Shown: positions 1 to 7,195 of the stretch, piece after piece
How the letters are laid out: each line of letters begins with the position of its first letter
Position numbering within the stretch: the first letter of the stretch is position 1
From: Actinomycetota bacterium
Lineage (GTDB): Bacteria > Actinomycetota > Actinomycetes > Nanopelagicales > Nanopelagicaceae
Assembly: GCA_009699825.1 (NCBI GenBank)
Contig: WLNM01000017.1
Coordinates: forward strand, 1-14,280
DNA: 14,280 bases
Direction of reading: 5' to 3'
Position numbers and translations under genes: made by a program
The notes under the pieces: generated by a model
What the model saw: the letters and a program-made list of their open reading frames with translations, nothing else
What the model was told of the DNA's origin: nothing
Databases searched by the model: none

Positions 1-401
1 CTTCTCGCGGATCGTGGATTTTGACAGCTATTGCTGCCTTTGGTTTGCTCTGTCATTACTATGCACTCAAAGGTGTGCGTGCAGGCAATCAGACACAATT
101 AAAACTTGGTGGACTAGTTGCACTTGTTGCATCAGCAGTTGCAATGGTTCTGCAATTTAATCAAATTGCTAATGCACCGTTCACCTTTAGTTCCGGTGCG
201 TATGCATCGTGCTATTACCTGATTGCGATTCTTAACTTTGTGCACTTGGTACTGACAGTGTTCTTTGCACTTGGTAACTGGAATCGCTCACGTCTTGGTT
301 TGTACAAGAGTGATCACTGGCACGTTGATATCGTCAATGTCTGGTGGGTTTGGATGACTGTGTCATCATTGCTCGGTGCGTTCGCCCTCTCATTCAGCTA
401 A
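1..401 (+). CDS. Probable cytochrome c oxidase subunit III, 3' part (5' truncated by window edge)
   Basis: The frame is open from base 3 and ends at TAA 399-401, so only the C-terminal ~133 residues are present; the TTG at base 21 is internal, not a start. Four hydrophobic helices are visible. The third carries a conserved-looking histidine (NFVHLVL) after a segment like the subunit III pattern in which YGS-F-LTG-HG-HV precedes a helix. The last helix begins HWHVDIVNVWWVW, resembling the terminal W-H-F-V-D-V-V-W signature. In this family subunit III packs against subunit I of heme-copper oxidases in the plasma membrane and stabilises it. The sequence is divergent, so the call rests on helix layout and these motifs; another heme-copper oxidase-associated membrane protein is possible. 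ctaB at 9114 fits a heme-copper oxidase in this organism. The next gene overlaps its 3' end by 26 bases. Confidence 0.6.
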   Translation, partial: SRGSWILTAIAAFGLLCHYYALKGVRAGNQTQLKLGGLVALVASAVAMVLQFNQIANAPFTFSSGAYASCYYLIAILNFVHLVLTVFFALGNWNRSRLGLYKSDHWHVDIVNVWWVWMTVSSLLGAFALSFS

Positions 402-1278
402 CTCCTGGATAGCCCAATACATAGCGCTGGGCATTACCTGGGGCTGTTCATTTATCTTCATCAAGCTAGGCCTTGAGTTCTTAACACCTGTTGGTGTTGC
501 ATTTGGTGGTGTTGCACTCGGTGCTTTGACACTGGTGACATATGCACGAATTAGAAAAATTGCCTTGCCCCGAGAAGTTAAAACATGGGCGCATTTAACT
601 TTTCCAGCAATGACGCTCAATGTTATTCCGGGATATTTATTTCCAGTTGCAGAACAATCTGTTACGTCGATTCTGGCAGGAATCATTAATGCGGTAACGC
701 CTTTAATGACGTTGCTTGCAATGATGTTGGTATTTAGATCTGAAAAGATTACAAAAGCTCAGGTGAGTGGATTGCTCTTAGGTTTTATCGGCGTACTAAC
801 GCTCCTAGGTGCGTGGCGAGGTTTAGGCGATAACCCTATTTATGCCGTATTGGCACTTTTGTTATCTGTTGCATGTTACGGAATTTCATTTCCTTACTCA
901 CGCAAATTCATTTTGCCAATTGGATTAAAGCCAGAAGCTGCAGCTGCAACGCAATTAGTAATCGCTGCCTTTATTTTGTTGCCATTTTATTTAATCGATG
1001 GAGTAGCACAAGATAAATACCGTCCCGGCCCAGTCTTTGCGATGTTGGCTCTCGGTATTTTTGGTCGCGGCTTTGCGTATATCTGGAATTTTCAAATTAT
1101 GGCCGCTGCAGGAAGTGCGATTGCAAGTTCGGTTACTTATGTGACACCGATGGTTGCCGTGATTGTCGGCGTAATCTTTTTGGGCGAAGGTGTTTCTTGG
1201 TATGAACCAGTCGGTGGTGCAATTGTTTTATTAGGTGCCGCTATTGCTCAGGGGCGAATAAAACTTAGTCGATCTTAA
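376..1278 (+). CDS. EamA/DMT-family ten-helix transporter
   Basis: This 300-residue polytopic membrane protein has about ten predicted helices in two homologous halves (roughly residues 11-147 and 154-295), the layout of EamA-domain drug/metabolite exporters. The first half opens with ITWGCSFIFIKLGLEFLTP, a typical EamA start. The second half ends with the usual pattern of an A-S-S-V-T-Y-V-T-P helix, an F-L-G-E motif and a small-residue-rich last helix. Substrates of this family (metabolites, amino acids, drugs, nucleotide sugars) cannot be predicted from sequence. The start is GTG 376; no other plausible start lies before the first helix. It has no clear Shine-Dalgarno site and overlaps the upstream gene by 26 bases, so translational coupling is likely. 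Its last 14 bases overlap the 3' end of the nickel transporter on the other strand. Confidence 0.88.
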   Translation: MRSPSHSANSWIAQYIALGITWGCSFIFIKLGLEFLTPVGVAFGGVALGALTLVTYARIRKIALPREVKTWAHLTFPAMTLNVIPGYLFPVAEQSVTSILAGIINAVTPLMTLLAMMLVFRSEKITKAQVSGLLLGFIGVLTLLGAWRGLGDNPIYAVLALLLSVACYGISFPYSRKFILPIGLKPEAAAATQLVIAAFILLPFYLIDGVAQDKYRPGPVFAMLALGIFGRGFAYIWNFQIMAAAGSAIASSVTYVTPMVAVIVGVIFLGEGVSWYEPVGGAIVLLGAAIAQGRIKLSRS

Positions 1279-2452
1279 ATCCGTCGCGGATTGGTCCTAA
1301 TTCGATTCCGGCTGCAGCGTGATCTGTGTTTTCTCCACGAGCAAGTTGAGCTGCATGTGCTTTGTTATGCCAGCGCTCTTCAATTTTTCCATAGCGCCAG
1401 AGCAATAATGCGACAGACCAAACAACTACGAAAGCGCCCACAATGAAGTACCCAGCACTGTTTAAATCGAAGGCGAGGGCGTAATCCCAAAAGCCACCAG
1501 TGAGGTTTAATTGTCCTGCTATTACTTGGCAGATTTCTAATCCACCAACAAAGAGTGCGACTGCCACAGAAAGTCCTGTGATTATGATGTTGTAATAAAC
1601 CTTTCGCACTGGCTTTGAAAATGCCCAACCATATGCGAAGTTCATAAATGAACCATCAATTGTGTCGAGCAGTGACATGCCGCCAGCAAAAAATAGTGGA
1701 AGTGAAATAATCGCCCACCATGGAAGTCCGGCAACAACGGATGAACCAGCCAGAACTAATAAACCGATTTCAGTTGCTGTATCAAAGCCGAGACCAAAGA
1801 GAATACCGAGCGGATACATCTTCCATGACTTATCGATTCGACGAGCAATGGGACCAAAGAAGCGCATGAGCAAACCACGAGAGTTGAGATGTTTTTCTAA
1901 CTCTTCATCACTATATGTGCCTTTGCGCATCTGGATAAAGACGCCGACGATAGATACCAAGATGACCAAGTTAAGAATTGCAATAAGCATCAAGAAAGTA
2001 CCAGAGACAGATGTGCCAATTAAACCTGTGTAGTGATGAAGAGTTGAATCTTCATCTTTTAATTGACCACCTAGAGCTTTAATTCCAAAGTTAAGTAGAA
2101 GCGCTAAAGCGAAAACTACTGATGAGTGGCCTAGTGAGAAGAAGAATCCAACTGCAAGTGGACGTTGACCTTCTGACATTAATTTACGAGTCGTGTTATC
2201 AATTGCACTGATGTGATCCGCGTCGAATGCATGACGCATTCCAAGAACGTATGCGAGGGCTGCTGTACCCCAACCAAATAGAGATCCATCGCTTAATTCG
2301 TAACGACCACTTGTTGCTTTCAACATTAATAATCCGCCTGCAATGTGCAGGAATGCGATGAAGCCAAACATTGCACCCATTCGACGCCACTCAGCTTTTG
2401 TCAGACGATCGCGGAACGCGGACTTCTGGGTTTGGGCGATGACCTGGTTCAT
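1265..2452 (-). CDS. NiCoT-family nickel/cobalt transporter (NixA/HoxN type)
   Basis: This is a 395-residue plasma-membrane permease for high-affinity uptake of Ni2+ and/or Co2+. The diagnostic NiCoT signature is complete: HAFDADH at residues 74-80 in the second helix (the H-x4-D-H metal site), FSLGHSS at 105-111, GFDTATEI at 222-229 and FAGGMSLLDTIDG at 255-267. About eight helices are visible. It is somewhat longer than typical 330-350-residue members because of N- and C-terminal hydrophilic tails. The start is ATG (complement 2450-2452); the bases before it contain only a weak GAAAG ribosome-site-like stretch. A palindromic Nur-like box lies 25 bases upstream, which favours nickel over cobalt as substrate, though the family signature alone does not separate the two. 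The tail overlaps the converging EamA gene by 14 bases. Confidence 0.95.
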   Translation of the reverse strand: MNQVIAQTQKSAFRDRLTKAEWRRMGAMFGFIAFLHIAGGLLMLKATSGRYELSDGSLFGWGTAALAYVLGMRHAFDADHISAIDNTTRKLMSEGQRPLAVGFFFSLGHSSVVFALALLLNFGIKALGGQLKDEDSTLHHYTGLIGTSVSGTFLMLIAILNLVILVSIVGVFIQMRKGTYSDEELEKHLNSRGLLMRFFGPIARRIDKSWKMYPLGILFGLGFDTATEIGLLVLAGSSVVAGLPWWAIISLPLFFAGGMSLLDTIDGSFMNFAYGWAFSKPVRKVYYNIIITGLSVAVALFVGGLEICQVIAGQLNLTGGFWDYALAFDLNSAGYFIVGAFVVVWSVALLLWRYGKIEERWHNKAHAAQLARGENTDHAAAGIELGPIRDGFKID

Positions 2453-2477
2453 GACTACTTTCGACTGGATTGGCTAG

Positions 2478-2494
2478 ATGCAAATCATTTGCAA
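2478..2494. promoter_or_regulatory. Nur-like operator (nickel uptake regulator, Fur family)
   Basis: The sequence ATGCAA-ATCAT-TTGCAA contains a 15-bp palindrome (TGCAAAT-C-ATTTGCA, 2479-2493) with perfect 7-bp arms. Streptomyces Nur binds tTGCaa-N5-ttGCAA, and this site matches 11 of the 12 arm positions with the exact 5-bp spacing. It lies 25 bases upstream of the nickel transporter start, inside the divergent intergenic region. A tentative minus-strand promoter (TGGACA, 17 bases, TACCCT) would place the box just downstream of its -10, where bound repressor would block transcription. Zur boxes (TGAAAAT-ATTTTCA type) are related, so zinc regulation is an alternative, but the TTGCAA arms fit Nur better. 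No regulator gene is in the window. Confidence 0.7.
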
Positions 2495-2543
2495 GTAGCA
2501 AGGGTAAATCACGCTCAGCAGGCTGTCCATTTGAAATGAGCCA

Positions 2544-2549
2544 TAAACT
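2544..2549 (+). promoter_or_regulatory. -10 element of a probable leaderless promoter for the DMFase-like gene
   Basis: The hexamer TAAACT (TANNNT class) ends seven bases before ATG 2557, so transcription would begin at or one base before the start codon. No convincing -35 is seen. The purine-rich GGAGGG between them lies only one or two bases from the ATG, too close to act as a normal ribosome binding site. Confidence 0.45.
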
Positions 2550-2556
2550 GGAGGGC

Positions 2557-3939
2557 ATGAAGCGTGCACTGGTTGTCGTGATGGCTCTGGTGGCTTCTGT
2601 GCTTACAGCAGTACCAGCGCACGCGGCGCCGTGCGGCTGGGATGACAAAACTGGCTGGGTTGCACGTGAGAATGCAAAGCCAGGTGCAAAGCAGTGGGAT
2701 CAAGGCGCACCAGTGCGAACAAGTGCGGATTTTTCACGTCGTGTGAAAGTTAAGAGAATCGAAGGATGGTTCGGCGCAACAAGTGCGCAGTGCGGACAGA
2801 ACGTTGCATTGCACTTAGTCGGGACACAAAAAAATAGTGATACAACAATTTCCATTTATCGAATGGGTTATTACGACGGCGCTCGCGCACGTTTAGTAGC
2901 TGTAGAAAAAATTAGCGGCAGGTTATGGAAATTTGAACCGAATGAAAATACGCCGCCAGGTCAATATCTATTTCGTTTAGATGCATCACATCGTAAAACC
3001 TCCTTTGTTCCTTTGATTATTCGGAATGGCAAATCGAGGAGCGCCATAACTTTTATTTCATCAGTTCTTACATGGCAGGCATACAACCAGTGGGGTGGTG
3101 CCTCACTCTATAAAGGCCCAGATGCAAAACGCGAGAGTAAAGCTTTATCTGTCACGTTTAATCGGCCATACGACGGTGATGGTGCTGGGCAATTTAGATA
3201 TATGGAGCTTCCTGCTCTGTCTTTAGCCGAACGAGCAGGTTACGAGATAAATTACATTACAGACATTGATCTTGATTCTGATCCGACAACATTGCGGAAT
3301 ACCAAATCCATTGTCGTTGGTGGTCATAGCGAATACTGGACGGCACGTATGCGTGGTGCGATAGATGCATCCGTTAATACCGGAATAAATCTGGTTTCAC
3401 TGGGAGGAAACACTTCGTACAACAAAGTTACCTATGATCCAAAAACGCGAACCATGAGCGAAGTTATTATGTGGCGAGACCTAAGTATAAAAAAATCTGA
3501 ATCCTTATTACTAGGTTCGCGGTTCTTTGCATCAGGAGTCAAGAGCGACTACATCGTAAGAAGTGCCGTTCAATGGCCATTTAACTCCTTGAAAAAAGGC
3601 CAGAAAATTGCTGGTGTGGTTGGTCGCGACGTAGGTGCGCCGGCAGTAGCCGGTAAAAGCGTGGGCGTTGAAGTTCTTGCCTCATCTGCGCCGGTGGGAG
3701 TGAAAAAGTTGGCAGCTATTGCAACGTATTACACACGCGAAAGTGGCGCGGGAATCTTAAATATCAATACGAGTGGTTGGGTATGCGCGATCGATAACAA
3801 GTGTCCAGGGGGGCATGTATTTGCAATGAAGACGCGTAAGCAAATTGCAGGTGTCACTGGTGCAATATTTGAAGGACTCACACGCGGGCCACTTGGAAAA
3901 TGGCGGCCGGCAACAATTGATATTCCAGCGCAACTCTAA
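2557..3939 (+). CDS. Secreted protein with N,N-dimethylformamidase large-subunit-like domain
   Basis: This 460-residue protein begins with a clear signal peptide (MKRALVVVMALVASVLTA, likely cut after AHA at about residue 23), so it is exported. The rest matches the C-terminal domain of the N,N-dimethylformamidase beta (large) subunit: YRMGYYDG (101-108), TWQAYNQWGGASLY (172-185), an F-N-R-P-Y segment, an E-R-A-G-Y-E-I-N-Y-I-T-D-I-D stretch and GHSEYW (256-261). Characterised dimethylformamidase is a mononuclear-iron amidohydrolase with Tyr/Tyr/Glu ligands; the Glu of GHSEYW probably corresponds to the ligand Glu, which I infer. The true enzyme is cytosolic and pairs with a small alpha subunit; neither holds here, since there is a signal peptide and no small partner next door. 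The substrate is therefore unknown. ATG 2557 is preferred because it directly begins the signal peptide and has a -10 at leaderless distance; ATG 2536 in frame is an alternative. Confidence 0.8.
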   Translation: MKRALVVVMALVASVLTAVPAHAAPCGWDDKTGWVARENAKPGAKQWDQGAPVRTSADFSRRVKVKRIEGWFGATSAQCGQNVALHLVGTQKNSDTTISIYRMGYYDGARARLVAVEKISGRLWKFEPNENTPPGQYLFRLDASHRKTSFVPLIIRNGKSRSAITFISSVLTWQAYNQWGGASLYKGPDAKRESKALSVTFNRPYDGDGAGQFRYMELPALSLAERAGYEINYITDIDLDSDPTTLRNTKSIVVGGHSEYWTARMRGAIDASVNTGINLVSLGGNTSYNKVTYDPKTRTMSEVIMWRDLSIKKSESLLLGSRFFASGVKSDYIVRSAVQWPFNSLKKGQKIAGVVGRDVGAPAVAGKSVGVEVLASSAPVGVKKLAAIATYYTRESGAGILNINTSGWVCAIDNKCPGGHVFAMKTRKQIAGVTGAIFEGLTRGPLGKWRPATIDIPAQL

Positions 3940-3990
3940 GAAATTGCGTATAGAGTCACGGTCATAACTCGCGGACAACGGGGAGGTCTG

Positions 3991-4944
3991 ATGGGCGAAG
4001 ATGAGAGCCAAGACGAGCTTGTAACTGAGGAAATGCTCTGGGACAGAATTCCAGAAGTAGATGGCGCGGAACGCGCAAGTACTTATTACGAACTTAGTGC
4101 CCGAATCTATGCCCGTGGACAATACGACGAAGCACTCGCACTCGCCGAAACCGCATGTGATATTTACGCAACACTTGGCGTTAATGCACCCTCTGAAGGT
4201 TTAGCACAAGCGTATTCAGCAATTGGTTACAACCTCAATCAATTAAAACGTATGGATGAAGCAGCAACTGCAATGAGTAAAGCTGTTGAAATTTTGCGTG
4301 AGAATAAATCTCCTATTGCACTAGAACTTGCTTGCACACTTGGCGAGTGGTGGTACTCATCAAAGAATTACGACAAAGTTATTTCAACAATGGAAGGGTG
4401 CGCACAAGAGCACCTAGTTGATGGAAATGAAATTGGCGCAGCAAATGATTTACATTTAATTGGTTGTGCTTATCGTGATCTCAAGCGCTATGACGAAGCG
4501 ATTCGTTCTTTCCAGGAAGCACGTGCGCTATATAAGAGCAATAAAGAGGTAATTCACGTTGCTCGTTGCGATCAAAAGATTGCTTCTTGTTATGTAGAAC
4601 TTGCAGATGGTGATGCTGCGCTTGAATCAGCACGCAAGGCGTTGGATGTATTTGAAACTGCTCATGATCACTTGCGTGAAACCTTTGCTCTATTTGAATA
4701 TGGAAAAGCTCAGGTTTTGTTAGGCAAGCTAGAAGAAGGTTTAGATTCTTTGGATACTGTCCTTCAAACAGCTACGGAAGAAGATCCAAAGGACTTCGAA
4801 TTTATTGTTGATATTGAATCTCGTATGGCAACTGTTATGCGCACACTCGGACGCGATAAAGAAGCCGACGAAATCGAACGCCGCTTAGCGTCTGTGCGCG
4901 ATGCGATGATTGAAGATACGAACAACGAAGAAGAGCGCGCTTAA
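3991..4944 (+). CDS. Tetratricopeptide-repeat protein
   Basis: This 317-residue soluble protein has no signal peptide or membrane helix. From about residue 30 to 263 it is built of about six TPR-like helix pairs repeating every ~40 residues (about 30-63, 71-104, 111-144, 151-184, 190-223 and 230-263). Typical positions are visible, such as the G-Q-Y-D-E-A-L, L-K-R-Y-D-E-A-I and L-K-R-M-D-E-A-A turns. The ends are acidic (MGEDESQDE; TNNEEERA). TPR solenoids bind proteins or peptides; no effector, DNA-binding or catalytic domain is attached, so the partner is unknown. ATG 3991 is supported by GGGGAGG ending four bases upstream, one of the few good Shine-Dalgarno sites here. It converges on the RNA methyltransferase with a 4-bp gap. 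The long-period repeats resemble those of actinobacterial AfsR/SARP-type regulators, but no such regulator domain is present. Confidence 0.85.
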   Translation: MGEDESQDELVTEEMLWDRIPEVDGAERASTYYELSARIYARGQYDEALALAETACDIYATLGVNAPSEGLAQAYSAIGYNLNQLKRMDEAATAMSKAVEILRENKSPIALELACTLGEWWYSSKNYDKVISTMEGCAQEHLVDGNEIGAANDLHLIGCAYRDLKRYDEAIRSFQEARALYKSNKEVIHVARCDQKIASCYVELADGDAALESARKALDVFETAHDHLRETFALFEYGKAQVLLGKLEEGLDSLDTVLQTATEEDPKDFEFIVDIESRMATVMRTLGRDKEADEIERRLASVRDAMIEDTNNEEERA

Positions 4945-4948
4945 AACT

Positions 4949-5596
4949 TCATCGTGGCAGGTGCTGCAAAGCCCAGTGATACATCGCTATTGCGCCAGCC
5001 GCTGAAGCGTTCATTGAACGTGTAGATCCGTATTGGTTAATTTCGTAAATAACCGGGCATGCTGCAATAGCTTCTTCAGACATCCCGGCACCTTCTTGGC
5101 CAAATAAAAGCACGCATGTTTCTGGAAGATTCGCAGATTCAAGTTTTTTAGAGCCCGGAACGTTATCGATTCCGATTATCGGCACACTATTTTCGGTACA
5201 CCATTTTTGGAAATCAGCAATTGTTGGGTGATGGATAACAGATAAGTATCTATCCGTAACCATTGCACCGCGTTTGTTCCAATCGCGTTTTCCAACAATG
5301 TGTACGGCTGTTACGTTAAAAGCATTTGCTGTTCGAACAATTGAGCCAATATTTAAATCGTGTTGCCAATTTTCAATTGCAATATGCAGCTTGTGACGCT
5401 TGGTATCTAGGTCAGCAACAATTGCTTCAACTTTCCAATACCGATAATGATCCAAAACATTTCTACGATCACCATTTTCAAGCAATTCGGAATCGAATTC
5501 ATCCCCAGTGGGCCACGGTTTTTCATGAGGGCCAACACCTACGACTGGGAAAAATTCACCCGGTCCAATAGTGGCCGGTGGCATTGGTCTTTCCAT
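4949..5596 (-). CDS. SpoU/TrmH-family RNA 2'-O-methyltransferase
   Basis: This 215-residue SPOUT-class enzyme transfers a methyl group from S-adenosylmethionine to a ribose 2'-OH in tRNA or rRNA, in the cytoplasm. All three SpoU motifs are present: motif 1 NIGSIVRTANAF (82-93, with the Asn and Arg used in catalysis), motif 2 LFGQEGAGMS (164-173) and motif 3 from I186 to Y206 containing STRSMNASAAG, which form the knotted cofactor site. The N-terminal ~65 residues lack a recognisable L30e-like substrate-binding domain, so the target base cannot be named. ATG at complement 5594-5596 is preferred because a TAGAGT -10 sits exactly six bases upstream and TTGAGA 17 bases further on; the in-frame ATG four codons later is less likely. 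It is divergent from the next gene with only 22 bp between start codons. Confidence 0.9.
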   Translation of the reverse strand: MERPMPPATIGPGEFFPVVGVGPHEKPWPTGDEFDSELLENGDRRNVLDHYRYWKVEAIVADLDTKRHKLHIAIENWQHDLNIGSIVRTANAFNVTAVHIVGKRDWNKRGAMVTDRYLSVIHHPTIADFQKWCTENSVPIIGIDNVPGSKKLESANLPETCVLLFGQEGAGMSEEAIAACPVIYEINQYGSTRSMNASAAGAIAMYHWALQHLPR

Positions 5597-5612
5597 GTAT
5601 GCACTCTAAACT
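5584..5612 (+). promoter_or_regulatory. Leaderless promoter of the small membrane protein gene and its operon
   Basis: -10 TAAACT (5607-5612) ends six bases before ATG 5619, placing the start of transcription at the start codon. A weak -35, TTGGTC (5584-5589), lies 17 bases upstream, inside the methyltransferase coding region. No Shine-Dalgarno sequence precedes the ATG, as expected for a leaderless gene. Confidence 0.55.
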
Positions 5613-5631
5613 GAATCCATGAACCTCTCAA
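5603..5631 (-). promoter_or_regulatory. Leaderless promoter of the SpoU methyltransferase gene
   Basis: On the minus strand, -35 TTGAGA (5626-5631, five of six bases as in TTGACA) is followed after 17 bases by -10 TAGAGT (5603-5608), then six bases and the ATG. The predicted transcription start is the A of the start codon, so the mRNA would be leaderless. The -35 lies inside the first codons of the divergent gene, and the -10 overlaps that gene's -10 by two bases. Confidence 0.65.
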
Positions 5632-5987
5632 TGATTAATACCATCGCATACATCCTTCATATGTTGGGAATCCTTGGAATATTAGTTTTATTGCTTGCAC
5701 AAGGATCTAAAAAACCACGCAAATTCAATACTGGAGTACTTCATAGTGCAGCTACAGCACTCGTGGCTGGATTGATCATGGTCGGCCTTCGTCATCCATT
5801 GAATGCAGATAATCCAACAGAGTGGCCACTTTTCAACAACTCAAAGATTGCAGTCAAACTTGGAATTGTTCTTATTATTTTGGTAATTGGTTATCGCCAA
5901 AATAAGAAATCAGTATTTACAACTAAGACGTGGGCTACCCTGCTCGGTCTTACAGTTGCAAATATTGTTATTGCCGTTACCTGGTAA
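5619..5987 (+). CDS. Small four-helix membrane protein, function unknown
   Basis: I do not recognise a characterised family for this 122-residue protein. Four hydrophobic helices are visible (about residues 8-26, 41-57, 76-92 and 103-121) with short loops. The N terminus has no cleavable signal, so it is an integral membrane protein. An N-N-S-K-I-A-V-K-L-G pattern opens the third helix; similar small actinobacterial proteins often carry an asparagine followed by K-x-x-V-K-L there, so it may be a conserved family, but that is from memory of pattern, not a search. It begins a probable operon with the D-Ala-D-Ala carboxypeptidase (13-nt gap), which suggests a cell-envelope link without proving one. 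The start is set by a -10 element six bases upstream; a second ATG four codons later has no better support. Confidence 0.75.
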   Translation: MNLSMINTIAYILHMLGILGILVLLLAQGSKKPRKFNTGVLHSAATALVAGLIMVGLRHPLNADNPTEWPLFNNSKIAVKLGIVLIILVIGYRQNKKSVFTTKTWATLLGLTVANIVIAVTW

Positions 5988-6000
5988 CTGCTAGTTAAAA

Positions 6001-7182
6001 ATGATTAAGCGTCTTCGCCCACTGGGTATTTTGTTGGCCGTTGCGCTGGCAATTTCTTTCACCCCTGCGCAGGCGTTTGAGAAGCTAGCACCGACTTCTA
6101 TTCCCAAAGTATTTCAAACACTCTCAAGTTCAAAGTTCTTAGCCGATCCATCAATGATCTTGGTGGATGCAAAGTCTGGCGAAGTTGTTTTTGAGAGAAA
6201 TTCGACGCAAGCACGTAAACCGGCATCTGTTATGAAATTACTATCTGCGACATCGGTACTAACTTATTTAGATGCACAGAAAGTATTTAATACCAATATT
6301 TACAAAGGTGTGAATCCAGGCACAATAGTTATTCAAGGCGAATACGATCCGTGGATTTCCCTAATCCAATCGCAAGCTAAAAAAATGGGTCGCACATCTT
6401 TGCCACGATTGGGTTTTAACACAATTAATAAGTACAGAGAAATTACAGGCAAGAAAGCAAAAAGGCTAAAAATTTTATACACGGGATTATTTCCACAAGA
6501 TTTAGCAAATCTTCAAGCATTTCTAAAAAAACGCGGAATTCGTACAACTGCTGAAAGAATTAAAGTTGATGATGCAATTGTGCAATCTGCCGAGCCACTC
6601 GTGCAGTCTGTATCGCCAACGCTAGAAACAATGGTCAAGTGGACCCTTACGTGGAGCGACAACGTTCTTGCAGAAAGACTCGCACGATTGGCTTCTGTTA
6701 CATCAGGTGAAGCTTTTAATGATGAAGGAATAGCAAGTACTTTTCACACCGTACTGACAAACTTTGGAATTGATCCAGACAAGCTAGAAGTATCTGATGG
6801 CAGTGGTTTATCGAAACAAAATCGTGTAACGGCAAAAGCAATTGCTGAACTTTTGATAAAAATCAGAAATGATTCAAAATTCGCATCGATTTATGATGGG
6901 TTGCCTATTGGTGGAGTATCAGGCACATTGCAAAATCGATTCTTAACAACCGCGCCGCAAGCTGTTGGACTAGTCCATGCAAAGACGGGCACTCTTTCTG
7001 GGACAGTAAGTCTTGCTGGCTACGTCGACTCAGAAGACAGACAATATATTTTTGTGGCTATCGCAGATAAGATTCCGCGCAGATATAGCGCTTCCGAGCG
7101 AGCTCGAGATACGTTAGATCGAATTCTTGGAAAGATTGCAGCGCCGATTTTTCCAGAGTTAATTCCAGTTACGACTACGTAG
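6001..7182 (+). CDS. Secreted D-alanyl-D-alanine carboxypeptidase, PBP4/peptidase S13 family
   Basis: This 393-residue penicillin-binding protein trims or cleaves peptidoglycan stem peptides (DD-carboxypeptidase/endopeptidase) outside the membrane. A signal peptide covers residues 1-25 (IKRLRPLGILLAVALAISF, then a T-P-A-Q-A cleavage site). All three penicillin-binding motifs are present: S76-V-M-K79 with the nucleophilic serine, S219-D-N221, and K328-T-G330 followed by T-L-S-G-T, as usual in S13. The distance from SxxK to SxN (143 residues) is much shorter than in E. coli PBP4 (about 244), so the inserted domains II/III are reduced. It has no C-terminal membrane anchor. ATG 6001 directly opens the signal peptide but has no Shine-Dalgarno site. 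It lies between the small membrane protein and the copper amine oxidase with 13-nt gaps on both sides, probably on one transcript. Confidence 0.92.
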   Translation: MIKRLRPLGILLAVALAISFTPAQAFEKLAPTSIPKVFQTLSSSKFLADPSMILVDAKSGEVVFERNSTQARKPASVMKLLSATSVLTYLDAQKVFNTNIYKGVNPGTIVIQGEYDPWISLIQSQAKKMGRTSLPRLGFNTINKYREITGKKAKRLKILYTGLFPQDLANLQAFLKKRGIRTTAERIKVDDAIVQSAEPLVQSVSPTLETMVKWTLTWSDNVLAERLARLASVTSGEAFNDEGIASTFHTVLTNFGIDPDKLEVSDGSGLSKQNRVTAKAIAELLIKIRNDSKFASIYDGLPIGGVSGTLQNRFLTTAPQAVGLVHAKTGTLSGTVSLAGYVDSEDRQYIFVAIADKIPRRYSASERARDTLDRILGKIAAPIFPELIPVTTT

Positions 7183-7195
7183 AGAGTTGATTTTT

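Noticed and set aside
2550..2555. GGAGGG as Shine-Dalgarno site for the DMFase-like gene
   Set aside because: It ends one base from ATG 2557, far too close; the next in-frame ATG at 2581 is 25 bases away. The TAAACT hexamer at leaderless distance explains the start better.
3757..4122. Antisense reading frame of 121 codons across the DMFase-like/TPR junction
   Set aside because: It is opposite two well-supported genes, has no recognisable domain and no start signal. Similar antisense frames at 390-686, 9110-9430 and 12050-12442 were dismissed for the same reasons.
7187..7195. TTG 7187 as start of the copper amine oxidase
   Set aside because: A purine-rich site directly abuts it with no spacing, whereas GTG 7196 has GAGAG nine bases upstream and gives the family-typical N terminus.
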